Below are positions 36,357-45,595 of a stretch of 64,000 nucleotides of DNA, in pieces (the first letter of the stretch is position 1; every line of letters starts with the position of its first letter). A program made the position numbers and the translations under genes. This DNA comes from JAQGMV01 sp963828715 (lineage in GTDB: Bacteria > Pseudomonadota > Gammaproteobacteria > Burkholderiales > SG8-41). The stretch spans positions 198,952 to 262,951 of the forward strand of contig CAWHFX010000007.1 of assembly GCA_963828715.1 (NCBI GenBank), written 5' to 3'. Under the pieces are notes generated by a model. The model ran no database searches, was not told the DNA's origin, and saw only the letters and a list, made by a program, of their open reading frames with translations.

Positions 36357-37064
36357 ATGGAAGCTGATGCGGCTCCGAGGAAAAAAAGAAAGCACCGGCC
36401 AAGCTTCAAGTTCGAACGAGAAGCCGGCTGCGTGGTATGCGGCGTGGACGAGGTCGGCTGTGCGCCGTTGGCGGGGCCCGTCGTTGCTGCGGCGGTGATC
36501 CTTCCGTCGAAAGGTCTGCCGCGCAAGCTCGCGATGCTCATCAACGACAGCAAGATCGTTCCCGCGCCGAAACGCGAAGTCGCCGCAGCGGCCCTGCCGG
36601 ACTATTGCGTCATCGGTGTCGGTGAAGCGAGCGTGGAAGAGATCGATGCGCTGAACATCTACCATGCGCGCATGCTTGCAATGTGCCGGGCCGTGGCCGG
36701 TCTGAGTACCGTGCCCGAGCTCGCGTTGATCGACGGCAACGCGACGCCGCGTGACCTCGCGTGCAAGTCGCGCACCATCGTCGATGGCGATGCGAAGTGC
36801 CTGTCGATCGCCGCCGCATCGATCGTGGCAAAGGTCTTCCGGGATGCGTACATGCGCAAGCTCTCGGAAACGTTTCCCGGTTACGGCTGGGAAAAGAATG
36901 TCGGCTACGGCACGCGCGAGCATCGCGAGGCGATCGTCAAGCTCGGCATCACGCCGCACCATCGCCGGAGCTTCGCACGTATCCGGATGCATATCGGGCT
37001 ACCGCTCTTTCCGGACGAACCCGTCATGCCGGCGCTCGACGATCATGAAGATCACTGGAGCTGA
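36357..37064 (+). CDS. rnhB: Ribonuclease HII
   Basis: Removes ribonucleotides misincorporated in DNA. The 235-residue protein has GVDEVGCAPLAGPVVAAAVI (catalytic Asp-Glu pair), LALIDGN and the SIAAASIVAKVFRDA segment. The loop GCAPLAG differs from the usual GRGPLAG. The ATG at 36357 has GGGAG eight bases upstream; the ATG at 36336 does not. An extra Lys/Arg-rich N-terminus (about 25 residues) precedes the core. It sits after smpB rather than after lpxB, and overlaps the following Bug gene by 20 bp. Confidence 0.9.
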   Translation: MEADAAPRKKRKHRPSFKFEREAGCVVCGVDEVGCAPLAGPVVAAAVILPSKGLPRKLAMLINDSKIVPAPKREVAAAALPDYCVIGVGEASVEEIDALNIYHARMLAMCRAVAGLSTVPELALIDGNATPRDLACKSRTIVDGDAKCLSIAAASIVAKVFRDAYMRKLSETFPGYGWEKNVGYGTREHREAIVKLGITPHHRRSFARIRMHIGLPLFPDEPVMPALDDHEDHWS

Positions 37065-38049
37065 AGCCTCGCGCATCATCGCGCTTGGCGCGGCTTTGAC
37101 TGCGTTGGCGTTTGCTGTTCACGCGCAGAGTGGCCCGGGCAGCTCCGTCGCGGCCTATCCCACAAAGCCGATCAGGCTCGTCGTATCGGTGCAGCCCGGA
37201 GGCAATCTCGATCTCGTCGGGCGAGCGGTTGCCGAGAAAGTGAGCGAAGGGCTCGGGCAACGCATGTTCGTCGAAAACCGTCCGGGCGCGAACAGTACGA
37301 TCGGCCTTGCCCACGTCGCGCGCGCGGTGCCGGACGGCTACACGATGGTGATGGTGGCGCAAAGCGCGCTCATCGCGCCGCGCATGATGCGCACGCCTCC
37401 CTTCGATCCGCTACGCGATTTCGCCGGTGTGAGCCTGATCGCAACGCTGCCGCAACTGCTGGTCGTGCATCCTTCATTGCCCGTCAAGACCGTCAAGGAT
37501 CTCATCGCACTCGCGAAGTCGCACCCGGGCGAGTTGAACGCGGGGTCGTCTGGAAACGGCTCGGGTTCACACCTCGCGCTTGCGCTCTTCTGCAAGATGG
37601 CGGGTGTCAACATGGCGCGCATCCCGTACAACGGCGACGGACCGGCGATCATCGACCTCCTCGGTGGTCACGCGCCCGTCAAGTTCGACAATCTGAGCAC
37701 GTCGCTGCCGCACGTTCGCTCCGGGAAGCTGCGCGCGCTGGGCATCACCACTCCGACCCGTTCCGCGCTCCTGCCGGAGGTACCCGCGATCAGCGAAACC
37801 GTCGCGGGTTTTCAGGCGAGCATATTCAACGGCATGATGGCCCCGGCGGCCACGCCGCCCGAGATACTGTCCCGCGTGCATGCAGAGATTGTGAAGTTCG
37901 TGCAGACGCCGGAGATTCGCGCGCGCTTCGCGAATCAGGGCGTCGAGCTGCAGGCAAGTCCCTCGCCCGATGCGTTCACTGCCTATCTCAAGGCGGAGTA
38001 CACGCGCTGGGCGAAAGTGATGGAGGACGCGGGGATCAAACCGGAGTAG
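37045..38049 (+). CDS. Bug-family tripartite tricarboxylate transporter receptor 1
   Basis: A 334-residue periplasmic solute-binding protein. A signal peptide (RIIALGAALTALAFAVHAQ) precedes the conserved start AAYPTKPIRLVVSVQPGGNL; other family motifs are NRPGANSTIGL, ARAVPDGYTMV, VVHPSLPVKTVKDLIALAKS and MARIPYNGDGPAIIDLLGG. It overlaps the end of rnhB by 20 bp and is the only plus-strand member of the ten in this window. It would bind a small carboxylate; the ligand is unknown. No TctA/TctB membrane partner is present. Confidence 0.88.
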   Translation: MKITGAEASRIIALGAALTALAFAVHAQSGPGSSVAAYPTKPIRLVVSVQPGGNLDLVGRAVAEKVSEGLGQRMFVENRPGANSTIGLAHVARAVPDGYTMVMVAQSALIAPRMMRTPPFDPLRDFAGVSLIATLPQLLVVHPSLPVKTVKDLIALAKSHPGELNAGSSGNGSGSHLALALFCKMAGVNMARIPYNGDGPAIIDLLGGHAPVKFDNLSTSLPHVRSGKLRALGITTPTRSALLPEVPAISETVAGFQASIFNGMMAPAATPPEILSRVHAEIVKFVQTPEIRARFANQGVELQASPSPDAFTAYLKAEYTRWAKVMEDAGIKPE

Positions 38050-38112
38050 AACAACCGCGCACGTCGTGCGTGCATCGAGACGCGGCGTTCCTCAGCGCGA
38101 ACGATCTACCGA

Positions 38113-39238
38113 TCACGCTGGCGCCGACGTGACGCGCCCTTTCACATCGCCGAAGAATTCACCGCACGCGGCACCATCCACGGTACCGCTGGCGAGCCAT
38201 TCCTGCGTCGCGCGGTAGAGCAGATGGCGGCCGTGTTCGAAACTCACGAAGTGCGATGCACACTGCACCTTCATGAACAGCCGGTGCTCGACCTCGAGCC
38301 CTCTCCACGCCTGCAGACGCTGCGCGTAGTTGTCGTACTCGCCGAGCAGCATCAGCGTCGGTGCCTTGATGCGCGCGAGATTCGTACGCCAACCGAAGTT
38401 CATGCGATTCGGGGCCCGAATGATGCCCTCGCCGTTCGGGACCCCAACCCGCGCCGACCTCGTCGACCGCCATGATCGCGCGCCAGTACGCATTGCACAC
38501 TTCCGGATCCTCGATCTGGTCGTCGCAGTGCACGTGATCTCTCCAGCGGCGATCCAGCAGAAATTCGCGCGTCTGCAGCAGCGTCGGCGCACCCGGCTCC
38601 GGCATCTGCGCCGGCGGCGCTTCATTGGGAAACCACGGCGCCGGCCCGAACAGCACGAGTTTGTCCACCTGTTCCGGGTGCAGCGCCGCGAACCCGCCGG
38701 CACGCGGCGCACCCGTCGACCACCCGATGAGGCTGATCCGATCCACACCGCGCAGCTTCCTGATGTGGCTCACGACCGTTTCGAGCTCATCCCACTCGGT
38801 CCGGCTGGAAACGAGCTTCCACGGATAGCGCGGCGGCGTCGGTTCTTTCAGCACGTGCGGCACCAGCAGCGGCTGGAACTCCGCGTCGACGTTGCACGGG
38901 TCATCCATCAGCGGCCGGGGTGACGGGCCGTATCCGGTGTGCGACATCGTGAAGACATCGTAGCCCGCCCGCGCAAGCTGAGCCATGAAGCTGTAGTCGC
39001 GGTAGTCGAGATCGTAGGCGACGATCGAGGGCCCGAATCCGCCGTGCACCATCAGCACGACGTGAGGCTTGCGCTTGTCGGCCGCGGCAAGCGTGGAAGC
39101 GAGCACCTTCTCGCGCAGGAACAGACCGACGGTGCGCCCTTTGTTCGCCGGCACGGTCGAGATGTGCGTGACGAAACTGTCGGTGCTCAGGATGCGATCC
39201 CCGGCAGCACCGGTCGACGCGTTCGAATCGCTACTCAT
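38113..39238 (-). CDS. Alpha/beta hydrolase, frameshifted
   Basis: The reading begins MSSDSNASTGAAGDRILSTD and shows the alpha/beta hydrolase core: oxyanion region VVLMVHGGFGPS, the nucleophile elbow LIGWSTGAPRAGGFAA, and in the second part LMLLGEYDNYAQRL and ASHFVSFEHGRHLLY, which give the acid and the catalytic His. After AVDEVGAGWG the frame breaks in a C run at 38442-38450 and continues in another frame as VPNGEGIIRAPNRMNFGW. Removing one base gives about 374 residues. It ends the minus-strand catabolic string, 25 bp after a Bug gene. The substrate (ester, thioester or polymer) is not known. Confidence 0.8.
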
Positions 39239-39263
39239 CTGCTGTTGCTCCCTACGTTCCCAT

Positions 39264-40244
39264 TCAATCGGCTTTGGCGCCCGATTCTTTCACGATCTTC
39301 TCGAAGCGTACCTGCTCCTCGCGGATCAGCTTCCCGAATTCCTCCGGAGAATTGCTCGCCGGCGATGTTCCTTGCGTCGCCATCGTTGCGATGAGCTCCG
39401 GCGAGTGCGCGGCTTTCACGAACTCTGCATTCAGACGGCGCACGATCGCTGTCGGCGTATGCGCCGGGGCAAGCACCCCGTTCCAGAGCCACATGTCGAC
39501 ATTGGAAACGCCGGCCTCCTGCATCGTGGGCACGCCTTCGAAAACCTCCATGCGCTTGCCGGTCAAGGCCAGTGCGCGCAGCTTTCCCGCCGTGACGAGC
39601 GCCGCAACCGTGCCGACGCCGCTGAACGCGGTGTTCACCTGTCCCGCGATGAGATCGACCGTTGCCGGCGCCGCGCCCTTGTAGGGCACGTGAACCATTT
39701 CGATGCCCGTCGCCTTCGAAAAAACGTGCCCGGCAAGATGCTGGATACTGCCGCTGCCCACCGACGCATAGCTCAGCTTGCGCGGGTTGGCTTTGCCGTA
39801 CGCGATCAGCTCCTGCACGCTGTGCACGGGCAGCGACGGATGGACGACCAGGACGAGCGGGTTGAGCGTCGTGATCGTCACCGGCGCGAAATCCTTCGCC
39901 ACGTCGTAGGGCAGCTTGCTGTACATGAAGGGCATGATGGACGTCGTTGCAACCGTCGCCTGCACCAGCGTGTAGCCGTCCGCCACCGCGTGAGCCACGG
40001 ACTCCATCGCGATGATGCCCGCCGCACCGCCACGATTGTCGACGACCACCTGCTGGCCGAGCGCAAGCGTCAGCCGTTGCGCATAGGCACGCGCCACGAA
40101 GTCGGCGCCGGCGCCCGCGGGGACGGGTACGATCAAGCGCAGCGGTTTCGTCGGAAAGGTCTGGGCATGGACCCGGGTCATCCCCGGGAGAAGCATCGAC
40201 GCTGCGACGCAGGCGCTGAATACGACTGCTTGTATGTGGTTCAT
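39264..40244 (-). CDS. Bug-family tripartite tricarboxylate transporter receptor 2
   Basis: A 326-residue exported binding protein: signal peptide MNHIQAVVFSACVAASMLLP, cleavage after RVHA, then QTFPTKPLRLIVPVPAGAGA. Family motifs are VVDNRGGAAGIIAMES, ADGYTLVQAT, VVHPSLPVHSVQELIAYGK and MVHVPYKGAAPATVDLIAGQ. The start at 40244 gives a compact signal peptide; an upstream in-frame start adds 15 polar residues. It lies between the hydrolase (25 bp) and Bug receptor 3 (67 bp), inside the catabolic string. Confidence 0.88.
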   Translation of the reverse strand: MNHIQAVVFSACVAASMLLPGMTRVHAQTFPTKPLRLIVPVPAGAGADFVARAYAQRLTLALGQQVVVDNRGGAAGIIAMESVAHAVADGYTLVQATVATTSIMPFMYSKLPYDVAKDFAPVTITTLNPLVLVVHPSLPVHSVQELIAYGKANPRKLSYASVGSGSIQHLAGHVFSKATGIEMVHVPYKGAAPATVDLIAGQVNTAFSGVGTVAALVTAGKLRALALTGKRMEVFEGVPTMQEAGVSNVDMWLWNGVLAPAHTPTAIVRRLNAEFVKAAHSPELIATMATQGTSPASNSPEEFGKLIREEQVRFEKIVKESGAKAD

Positions 40245-40290
40245 GCGTCCGAACTTACGCTCCACGTGGGACTTGTCCAGAGGTTCCAAA

Positions 40291-40311
40291 AGCCGAAGGC
40301 GAGCGCCGCCC
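40291..40311. repeat. Truncated family B repeat (B3)
   Basis: The bases AGCCGAAGGCGAGCGCCGCC match the right-hand half of repeat B2 (AGCCGGAGGCGAGCGCCGCC, 35092-35111) with one change. The left arm and the GGAAACC hairpin are missing. As with B1 it touches the stop codon of a minus-strand gene, here Bug receptor 3. Confidence 0.5.
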
Positions 40312-41283
40312 TCACTCAGCCCTGATCCCGATCTCCTTCACGAGTTTGCCCCACTTCGCCATTTCGGACTTGATCGTCTGCCCGGCCTGTTCCGGCGATC
40401 CACCGCTCTTCTCGCTGCCACCGACGAGAAGTTTCTGCCGCACTTCCGGGAGGTTCAGAACCTCGTTCAATGCCTGATTCAGCCGCGTCACGATGGCGGC
40501 GGGCGTGCCGGCAGGCGCAAGGATCGCGTTCTGACTTTCGACGTCGTAACCGGGCAGCCCTGTTGAAGCAATCGTGGGAATACCCGGCGCAAGCTCGGTC
40601 GGCCTGGCGGTCGAAACACCGAGCGCGCGAAGACGATTGCTCTTCACATGCGGAAGCGCGGCCGAAATCACCGGAATCATGATCTGCACTTCGCCAGTGA
40701 TCAGGCCTGCGATCCCGGCTCCGGCGCCCTTATAGGGCACGCGCCGTATCGATACGCCCGCCATCGACTTGAACAGTTCCGCGGCAAGATGCGCGGACGA
40801 GCCCGTATCGCTGCCCGCGTCGAGCAGCTCACCCGGCTTCGCTTTCGCAAGCTGGATCAGCTCCTTTGCGGTTTTCACCGGCAGCGACGGATGCACGACC
40901 AGCAGGTTGGCGGTTCGCGTCATGAGACCGACCGGCGCAAGGTCGCGCAGCGGATCGTAGGACACCTTGCGAATCAGCGGATTGATCCATGCAGGCGGGC
41001 CGTAGCACAGCAGCGTATAGCCGTCGGGCTTCGAGTTCACGACGGCTTCCACCGCGATAACGCCGCTGCCACCGCCGCGATTGTCGATCAGCACTTGCTG
41101 GCCGAGCAGGTTGCCGAGCGGCGGGGCGATCACACGTGCGATGAAATCGACGCCACCGCCCGCAGTCGGCGCGATCATGCGAATCGGTTTCGCCGGGAAG
41201 GTCTGCGCGTACGCAGTGTTTGCAACCAGCAGCGCAGTGCACGCGACCGCGTACCAGCGCGGACCACTCGGCGCAACGCTCAT
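40312..41283 (-). CDS. Bug-family tripartite tricarboxylate transporter receptor 3
   Basis: A 323-residue exported binding protein. The signal peptide ends at ANTAYAQ; TFPAKPIRMIAPTAGGGVDF begins the mature protein. Motifs are IDNRGGGSGVIAVEA, SKPDGYTLLCYG, VVHPSLPVKTAKELIQLAKA and RRVPYKGAGAGIAGLITGE. The start overlaps the MmgE/PrpD stop by 4 bp, so this receptor is translationally tied to the catabolic enzymes, which suggests it binds the pathway substrate. Confidence 0.9.
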   Translation of the reverse strand: MSVAPSGPRWYAVACTALLVANTAYAQTFPAKPIRMIAPTAGGGVDFIARVIAPPLGNLLGQQVLIDNRGGGSGVIAVEAVVNSKPDGYTLLCYGPPAWINPLIRKVSYDPLRDLAPVGLMTRTANLLVVHPSLPVKTAKELIQLAKAKPGELLDAGSDTGSSAHLAAELFKSMAGVSIRRVPYKGAGAGIAGLITGEVQIMIPVISAALPHVKSNRLRALGVSTARPTELAPGIPTIASTGLPGYDVESQNAILAPAGTPAAIVTRLNQALNEVLNLPEVRQKLLVGGSEKSGGSPEQAGQTIKSEMAKWGKLVKEIGIRAE

Positions 41284-42680
41284 GATCGTGGCAACACGCT
41301 TCGCATCGTTTCGACGAGCCCCGCGACGTCGGTCTCGTCAATCGCGGCAACAGCATCGATCACACGGCGGGCGTCTGACTCGCGCGTGAAGGGACCCACG
41401 AGGCGGCAGAATTTTTCCGCGACGTCGTCCCACAGGAGCGGCATCTCGGCGCTGCCGCGCGGCTCCCGAATCGTTCGCTCTTCCATCGCGCCGTCTTTCG
41501 TACGTACCTGGACGTGGGCGCCATAGCGCGCCATCTGCGGGTCGGAGACGAGCCGAACGCGCGGCATGAATTGCCGGATGTTCGGATCCCACAGCGACGC
41601 TTCGTCGAGATCCGTGCTGAAGACGTCGCCTTTTGCCAGCACCAGAGCGATGTTGAACGGCAGGCTCAGACGCGCACCGAGAAGCGTACGCGGATCTGCA
41701 TCCGCGTTGTCCCTCGCCGGTACCGGGTTGCAATGCACCGTCACCTCGCGCACGTCGCCGCCCGAGCGTCCCTTCAGTCCCTTCAGGATCTGCGCCGTCG
41801 CACCGGACGCGGCGATGGTCGAGCTGCAGCCGAAGTACGGACGGAAACTGGTCTCGTCGATTTCGAAACGCCGTCCCAGGTCGGCCACGGCGGCTGCCGC
41901 GTCGTATCGATCCGTAGTGGCGCGAAAGAACCCTTCGTCACCTTCGAGCACGGTTGCAGGGCCCGTGAAACCGGCCTGCGTCAAAAGAGCGGCTTCGACG
42001 CCGTTCTGCGCGGCGCGTCCGGCGTGAAAGATCATGGTGGAGGTACCGTCGTGATGGCATTCGTACAGACCGGCTGCCTGGCTCCCGGCGATGCCGAAGG
42101 CCGAAGCCATGGTTTCCGGATCGAGGCCCAGCAACGAGCCCGCCGCCGCCGTCGCACCGAACGCCCCACATGTGCCCGTCGGATGAAAACCGCGTTCGCG
42201 CTGGCTCGGATAGGTCGCGCGTCCCACGCGTCCGATGACCTCATAGCCGGCAGCCATCGCTGCGAGCAGCGAAGACCCGCTCGCATGCTGCCATTCTCCG
42301 ACTGCGAGTATCACCGGAATGATGGAGCCCGCGGGATGCGAGCCTGCGGGCTTGTGTATATCGTTCAAGCCCACGCTGTAGAGGCAGATTCCGTTCACGA
42401 ACGCGGCATCGCGTACCGATGCGCGCTCGAGATCCGTGAAGAGGGTCGCCTGCGCCGAGGCGCCGAGCCGGCGCACCATCGCCGTCGCGTTGCGCCCATC
42501 CGCGGCCTGGCTGCCCGCGAGCAGACAGCCGATGCCGTCGAGCAGCAGTCGCTTCGCCATCTCGACGGTCGGGGCCGGCAGATCCTGGTAGCGCAAGCCA
42601 CTCGCAAATGCAGCAAGGGCGCGCGTAACGGGTGGTCGCTCGATCTCTGTTGCCGGCGTGGCCATCGTCGCGCTCGTCAT
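41280..42680 (-). CDS. MmgE/PrpD family dehydratase-like protein
   Basis: A 466-residue protein of the family that includes 2-methylcitrate dehydratase and cis-aconitate decarboxylase. The all-helical first domain has KRLLLDGIGCLLAGSQAADG and NDIHKPAGSHPAGSIIPVIL; GRVGRATYPSQRERGFHPTG and TCGAFGATAAAGSLLGLDPE are core signatures near residues 150-190. The second domain runs from about 270. The substrate is not deducible. It overlaps the CoA-transferase upstream and Bug receptor 3 downstream by 4 bp each. Confidence 0.88.
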   Translation of the reverse strand: MTSATMATPATEIERPPVTRALAAFASGLRYQDLPAPTVEMAKRLLLDGIGCLLAGSQAADGRNATAMVRRLGASAQATLFTDLERASVRDAAFVNGICLYSVGLNDIHKPAGSHPAGSIIPVILAVGEWQHASGSSLLAAMAAGYEVIGRVGRATYPSQRERGFHPTGTCGAFGATAAAGSLLGLDPETMASAFGIAGSQAAGLYECHHDGTSTMIFHAGRAAQNGVEAALLTQAGFTGPATVLEGDEGFFRATTDRYDAAAAVADLGRRFEIDETSFRPYFGCSSTIAASGATAQILKGLKGRSGGDVREVTVHCNPVPARDNADADPRTLLGARLSLPFNIALVLAKGDVFSTDLDEASLWDPNIRQFMPRVRLVSDPQMARYGAHVQVRTKDGAMEERTIREPRGSAEMPLLWDDVAEKFCRLVGPFTRESDARRVIDAVAAIDETDVAGLVETMRSVLPRS

Positions 42681-43861
42681 CGGCTCTCCCCTGCTTCCAG
42701 GCCCAGCTCGAGCGCGACTTCGCGCGTGTGTTCGCCGAGCCTGGGCGCACGCGCATGCAGTTGCGGTCGCAGGCTGCTGAAGCGCGCCGGGAAACGTCTT
42801 ACCGTGCGCATCTTCCCGTCGCTTTCCACTTCCTGAAGGACCCCGAGGGCTTTCGTCTGCGCGTGCTCGAGCGTCTGGTCGAGCCGGTAATACACGGAAG
42901 CGTTGCCACGGTGCTTGCGGATGAGTTCCACCAGCGACTCCGCGGCGTACGGCGCGAATGCCTCTTCGTAGACTTCGCGCACGTCGTGCACGTGCGCGCC
43001 ATGTCCTGTCGTGGCCCGGCCCGTTTTATCGCAGCGCGGATCGTCGAGCAGCTTCTCCAGACCCACTTCCTTTACGAAATCGGCCCAGCCCGCGCGGCCG
43101 GTCGGGCCTACCGACCCGCCAAACGCCATGAACACGCGGCCGTCGCGCGCGCCCCACCCCAGCTCTGGCGGATGATTGGCACCGCCTACGCGCGGCCCCT
43201 TGTATTCGTCCGGGTCCGACTGTGCAGCCAGATGAATGCTTTTCATCGAGAGCAGCGAATTGCAGAGCGACAGATCGACGCGCTGGCCTTTGCCGCTGCG
43301 AGAGCGCGCATAGAACGATGCAAGCGTGGCCTGTAGCGCAAACAGGCCCGTTCCCACCGAAGCGACATCCGCCCCCAGCCGCCGCGAGGGTTGTCCGTGC
43401 GAGCCGAGATAGCGCGTGTAACCCGCCATCGCCTGTGCGGTGAGCTCCGAACCCTTGCGTTCTGCAATCGGTCCGCGCCGTCCCAGCGCACTGATGGAGA
43501 TGACGATGAGCTTCGATTCGCCGCCTTCGCTTGCGTCCACGAGATCGCTCACGCCAAGTTCCGTAAGGCGTGCGTCAGAGCGGTCCGTGATCAGCACGTC
43601 CGCCGTGCGCACCAGTGCGCGCAACACGCGGGCGGCTTCTTCGCGAGAGGCGCCTAGCACAACGGCGCGCTTCCCGCGATTGAGCTCGATGAAAGCAGCC
43701 GCGTCTTCCGCACCGCTCGGTTTCGGAAACGCCTGGCGCATGTAGTCTCCCGCGCCTTCCTCGACCTTGGTGACGTGCGCGCCCAGCTCGGCGAGTCGCA
43801 GCGCCGCAAGCGGCCCTGCGATACCCTCTGCGAATTCGATGACTTTCAGATCTTCAAGCAT
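42677..43861 (-). CDS. CaiB/BaiF (class III) CoA-transferase 1
   Basis: A 394-residue CoA-transferase. MLEDLKVIEFAEGIAGPLAA at the N-terminus, LAELGAHVTKVEEGAGDYMR, ELNRGKRAVVLG and ITDRSDARLTELGVS are family motifs; the catalytic Asp is probably in RRLGADVASVGTGLFALQAT. It would move CoA between a carboxylate and an acyl-CoA donor. It overlaps the MmgE/PrpD gene by 4 bp and follows the second CoA-transferase by 71 bp; paired class III genes can form heteromers or act on successive acids. Confidence 0.88.
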   Translation of the reverse strand: MLEDLKVIEFAEGIAGPLAALRLAELGAHVTKVEEGAGDYMRQAFPKPSGAEDAAAFIELNRGKRAVVLGASREEAARVLRALVRTADVLITDRSDARLTELGVSDLVDASEGGESKLIVISISALGRRGPIAERKGSELTAQAMAGYTRYLGSHGQPSRRLGADVASVGTGLFALQATLASFYARSRSGKGQRVDLSLCNSLLSMKSIHLAAQSDPDEYKGPRVGGANHPPELGWGARDGRVFMAFGGSVGPTGRAGWADFVKEVGLEKLLDDPRCDKTGRATTGHGAHVHDVREVYEEAFAPYAAESLVELIRKHRGNASVYYRLDQTLEHAQTKALGVLQEVESDGKMRTVRRFPARFSSLRPQLHARAPRLGEHTREVALELGLEAGESR

Positions 43862-43932
43862 TGCGTTCCTGCTCCGCTGAGTTCGTGTTGCAATGTGACC
43901 GTGCCGGATGGTTCGTCGCCCTCAGGGAACGG

Positions 43933-45129
43933 TCACGACGCGGCGACATCGCTCGCCAACGGCTCTGGTTTTCGCTCTGCGGGGAGCGCACCAACGACTT
44001 CCGCAGTGTGTTGATCAGGAACGGGCGCGGAGGTCACGGTGCAACGCGTCTGGCTGAAATGCCAGGGTGTGCCCGCAACCGTGACTTCGCCCCATGGCGT
44101 ATCGATCTCGGCCAGCATATCGTTCTCGGCGATTTGCCGATGAAACCGGAACTGCTCGAAGGTGTGGGCAAGGCCGCTCGCCACCTCGTGTCTGTTGAAC
44201 GTTCGCAGCCACCACAACGCGGGCTTCTTCGCGATGAGCGGTTCCACGACCGCGTCGAGTGCCCCGCGGTTCTGCACCCGCCGCGTGTTGGTCGAGAAAC
44301 GCTCGTCGCACGCGAGGTCCGGCACGCCGATGGCGTCACAGAAGCTCGACCACTCCGAGTCCCGGCAAACGGATACGAAGATCTCGTAGTCAGCGCTCTG
44401 ATACGCACGGTCGGGCGCAAACGCAGCCGCAGCGCTCCCGCGCGGCATCGCGAGCTCACCGGCGCCGAGCCACTCCGCAATGCGCGTCACCTGCATCTCG
44501 AGCGCCGCCTCGATCATCGAAACGCGCACCTCCTGACCGTTGCCGGTGCGATCGCGATCGATCAGTGCCGCGAGGATGGCCTGCACCGCGGCGGCGGCCG
44601 TGGACAGATCGAGAAAACCGGTGAAGCGAAATGCATCCAGCGATTCACCGGGTGCACCGTTGAGGCGGGCAAACCCGGAGAACGCCTGCATGATCGGATC
44701 GGAACAGCCGGAATTGCGAAACGGCCCTTCCTCGCCGAAGCCAGAGATCGAACAGTAGATGAGCTTCGGATTCACCTTGCGCAGGTCTTCGTAGCCGAGC
44801 CCCAGACGGTCCATGACGCCCACGCGAAAGTTCTGCACCAGAATGTCCGCGCCGCGCGAGAGCGTCACGAAGTGACCGCGGTCCTCGTCGCTCTTCAGAT
44901 CGAGCGTGATGTCCTTCTTGTTCACGTTCATCGAAATGAAGTTCGTGCCCATCCCGTTTTGCGTCGGCAATGCCCAACGTGTGCCATCCCCCGCGGGCGG
45001 CTCCACCTTGATGACGTCGGCGCCCAGCATACCGAGCAGCGCCCCCGTCCACGGGCCCGCCGCCATGATGCTCACGTCGAGCACACGCAATCCGCTGAGG
45101 GGTCCTGCCGTATCGTTTCGCGTCGTCAT
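43933..45129 (-). CDS. CaiB/BaiF (class III) CoA-transferase 2
   Basis: A 398-residue class III CoA-transferase: LSGLRVLDVSIMAAGPWTGA, LGMLGADVIKVEPPAGDGTR, MNVNKKDITLDLKS, ILVQNFRVGVMDRLGLGYED and LIYCSISGFGEEGPF. The catalytic Asp is in FRFTGFLDLSTAAAAVQAIL, near residue 173. It differs strongly from the neighbour, so the two are not a recent duplication. It lies 31 bp after the DUF35 gene in the same string. Confidence 0.9.
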   Translation of the reverse strand: MTTRNDTAGPLSGLRVLDVSIMAAGPWTGALLGMLGADVIKVEPPAGDGTRWALPTQNGMGTNFISMNVNKKDITLDLKSDEDRGHFVTLSRGADILVQNFRVGVMDRLGLGYEDLRKVNPKLIYCSISGFGEEGPFRNSGCSDPIMQAFSGFARLNGAPGESLDAFRFTGFLDLSTAAAAVQAILAALIDRDRTGNGQEVRVSMIEAALEMQVTRIAEWLGAGELAMPRGSAAAAFAPDRAYQSADYEIFVSVCRDSEWSSFCDAIGVPDLACDERFSTNTRRVQNRGALDAVVEPLIAKKPALWWLRTFNRHEVASGLAHTFEQFRFHRQIAENDMLAEIDTPWGEVTVAGTPWHFSQTRCTVTSAPVPDQHTAEVVGALPAERKPEPLASDVAAS

Positions 45130-45160
45130 ATCGTCCTGTGTCCTGCCGTGTTCTCGTGCA

Positions 45161-45595
45161 TCAGCCTTCCCTGCGGAACTGCAACAACGTGACGTCGTCG
45201 GTCACGTCCTCGTACTCCGCCTGCACGCGCATGCCGATCCTGATGTCGCCGAGCGGGCAGTCGAGCAGGTTGGTGGTGAGCCGCGGTCCTTCGTCGAGTT
45301 CCACCTGCACGACCGCGTACGGGACGCGCTTTTCGAGCCAGGGCGTCCAGGCCTTGTGGTACACCACGTAGTTGTGAACGACACCGCGGCCGGACATGCG
45401 CGCCCAATCGAAATCGGACGACAGGCAATGAGGACACGCCGGGCCAATCGGGAACCAGACTTTCTCACATGCCTTGCAGCGCTGCAGTTTGAGCGTGCGT
45501 TCCCTGAGCCCCTCCCAGTACGGCAGCTCTTCGGGATAGATCACCGGCAGATAGCGCCCGGTGGTGTCGTCGATTCTGCGTGTTGAAGATTTCAT
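45161..45595 (-). CDS. DUF35 zinc-ribbon/OB-fold acyl-CoA-binding protein
   Basis: A 144-residue protein with a four-Cys zinc ribbon (QRCKACEKVWFPIGPACPHC, near residues 39-57) and a C-terminal OB-fold (GRGVVHNYVVYHKAW ... VPYAVVQVELDEGPRLTTNL). Such proteins pair with thiolase-superfamily partners and present acyl-CoA to them, as in the archaeal acetoacetyl-CoA thiolase/HMG-CoA synthase complex and the actinobacterial ChsH2-Ltp2 aldolase. Its start overlaps the thiolase-like gene by 4 bp. Confidence 0.88.
   Translation of the reverse strand: MKSSTRRIDDTTGRYLPVIYPEELPYWEGLRERTLKLQRCKACEKVWFPIGPACPHCLSSDFDWARMSGRGVVHNYVVYHKAWTPWLEKRVPYAVVQVELDEGPRLTTNLLDCPLGDIRIGMRVQAEYEDVTDDVTLLQFRREG

Noticed and set aside
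41514..42836. 440-codon plus-strand frame opposite the MmgE/PrpD gene
   Set aside because: Shadow of a gene with clear family motifs on the other strand.
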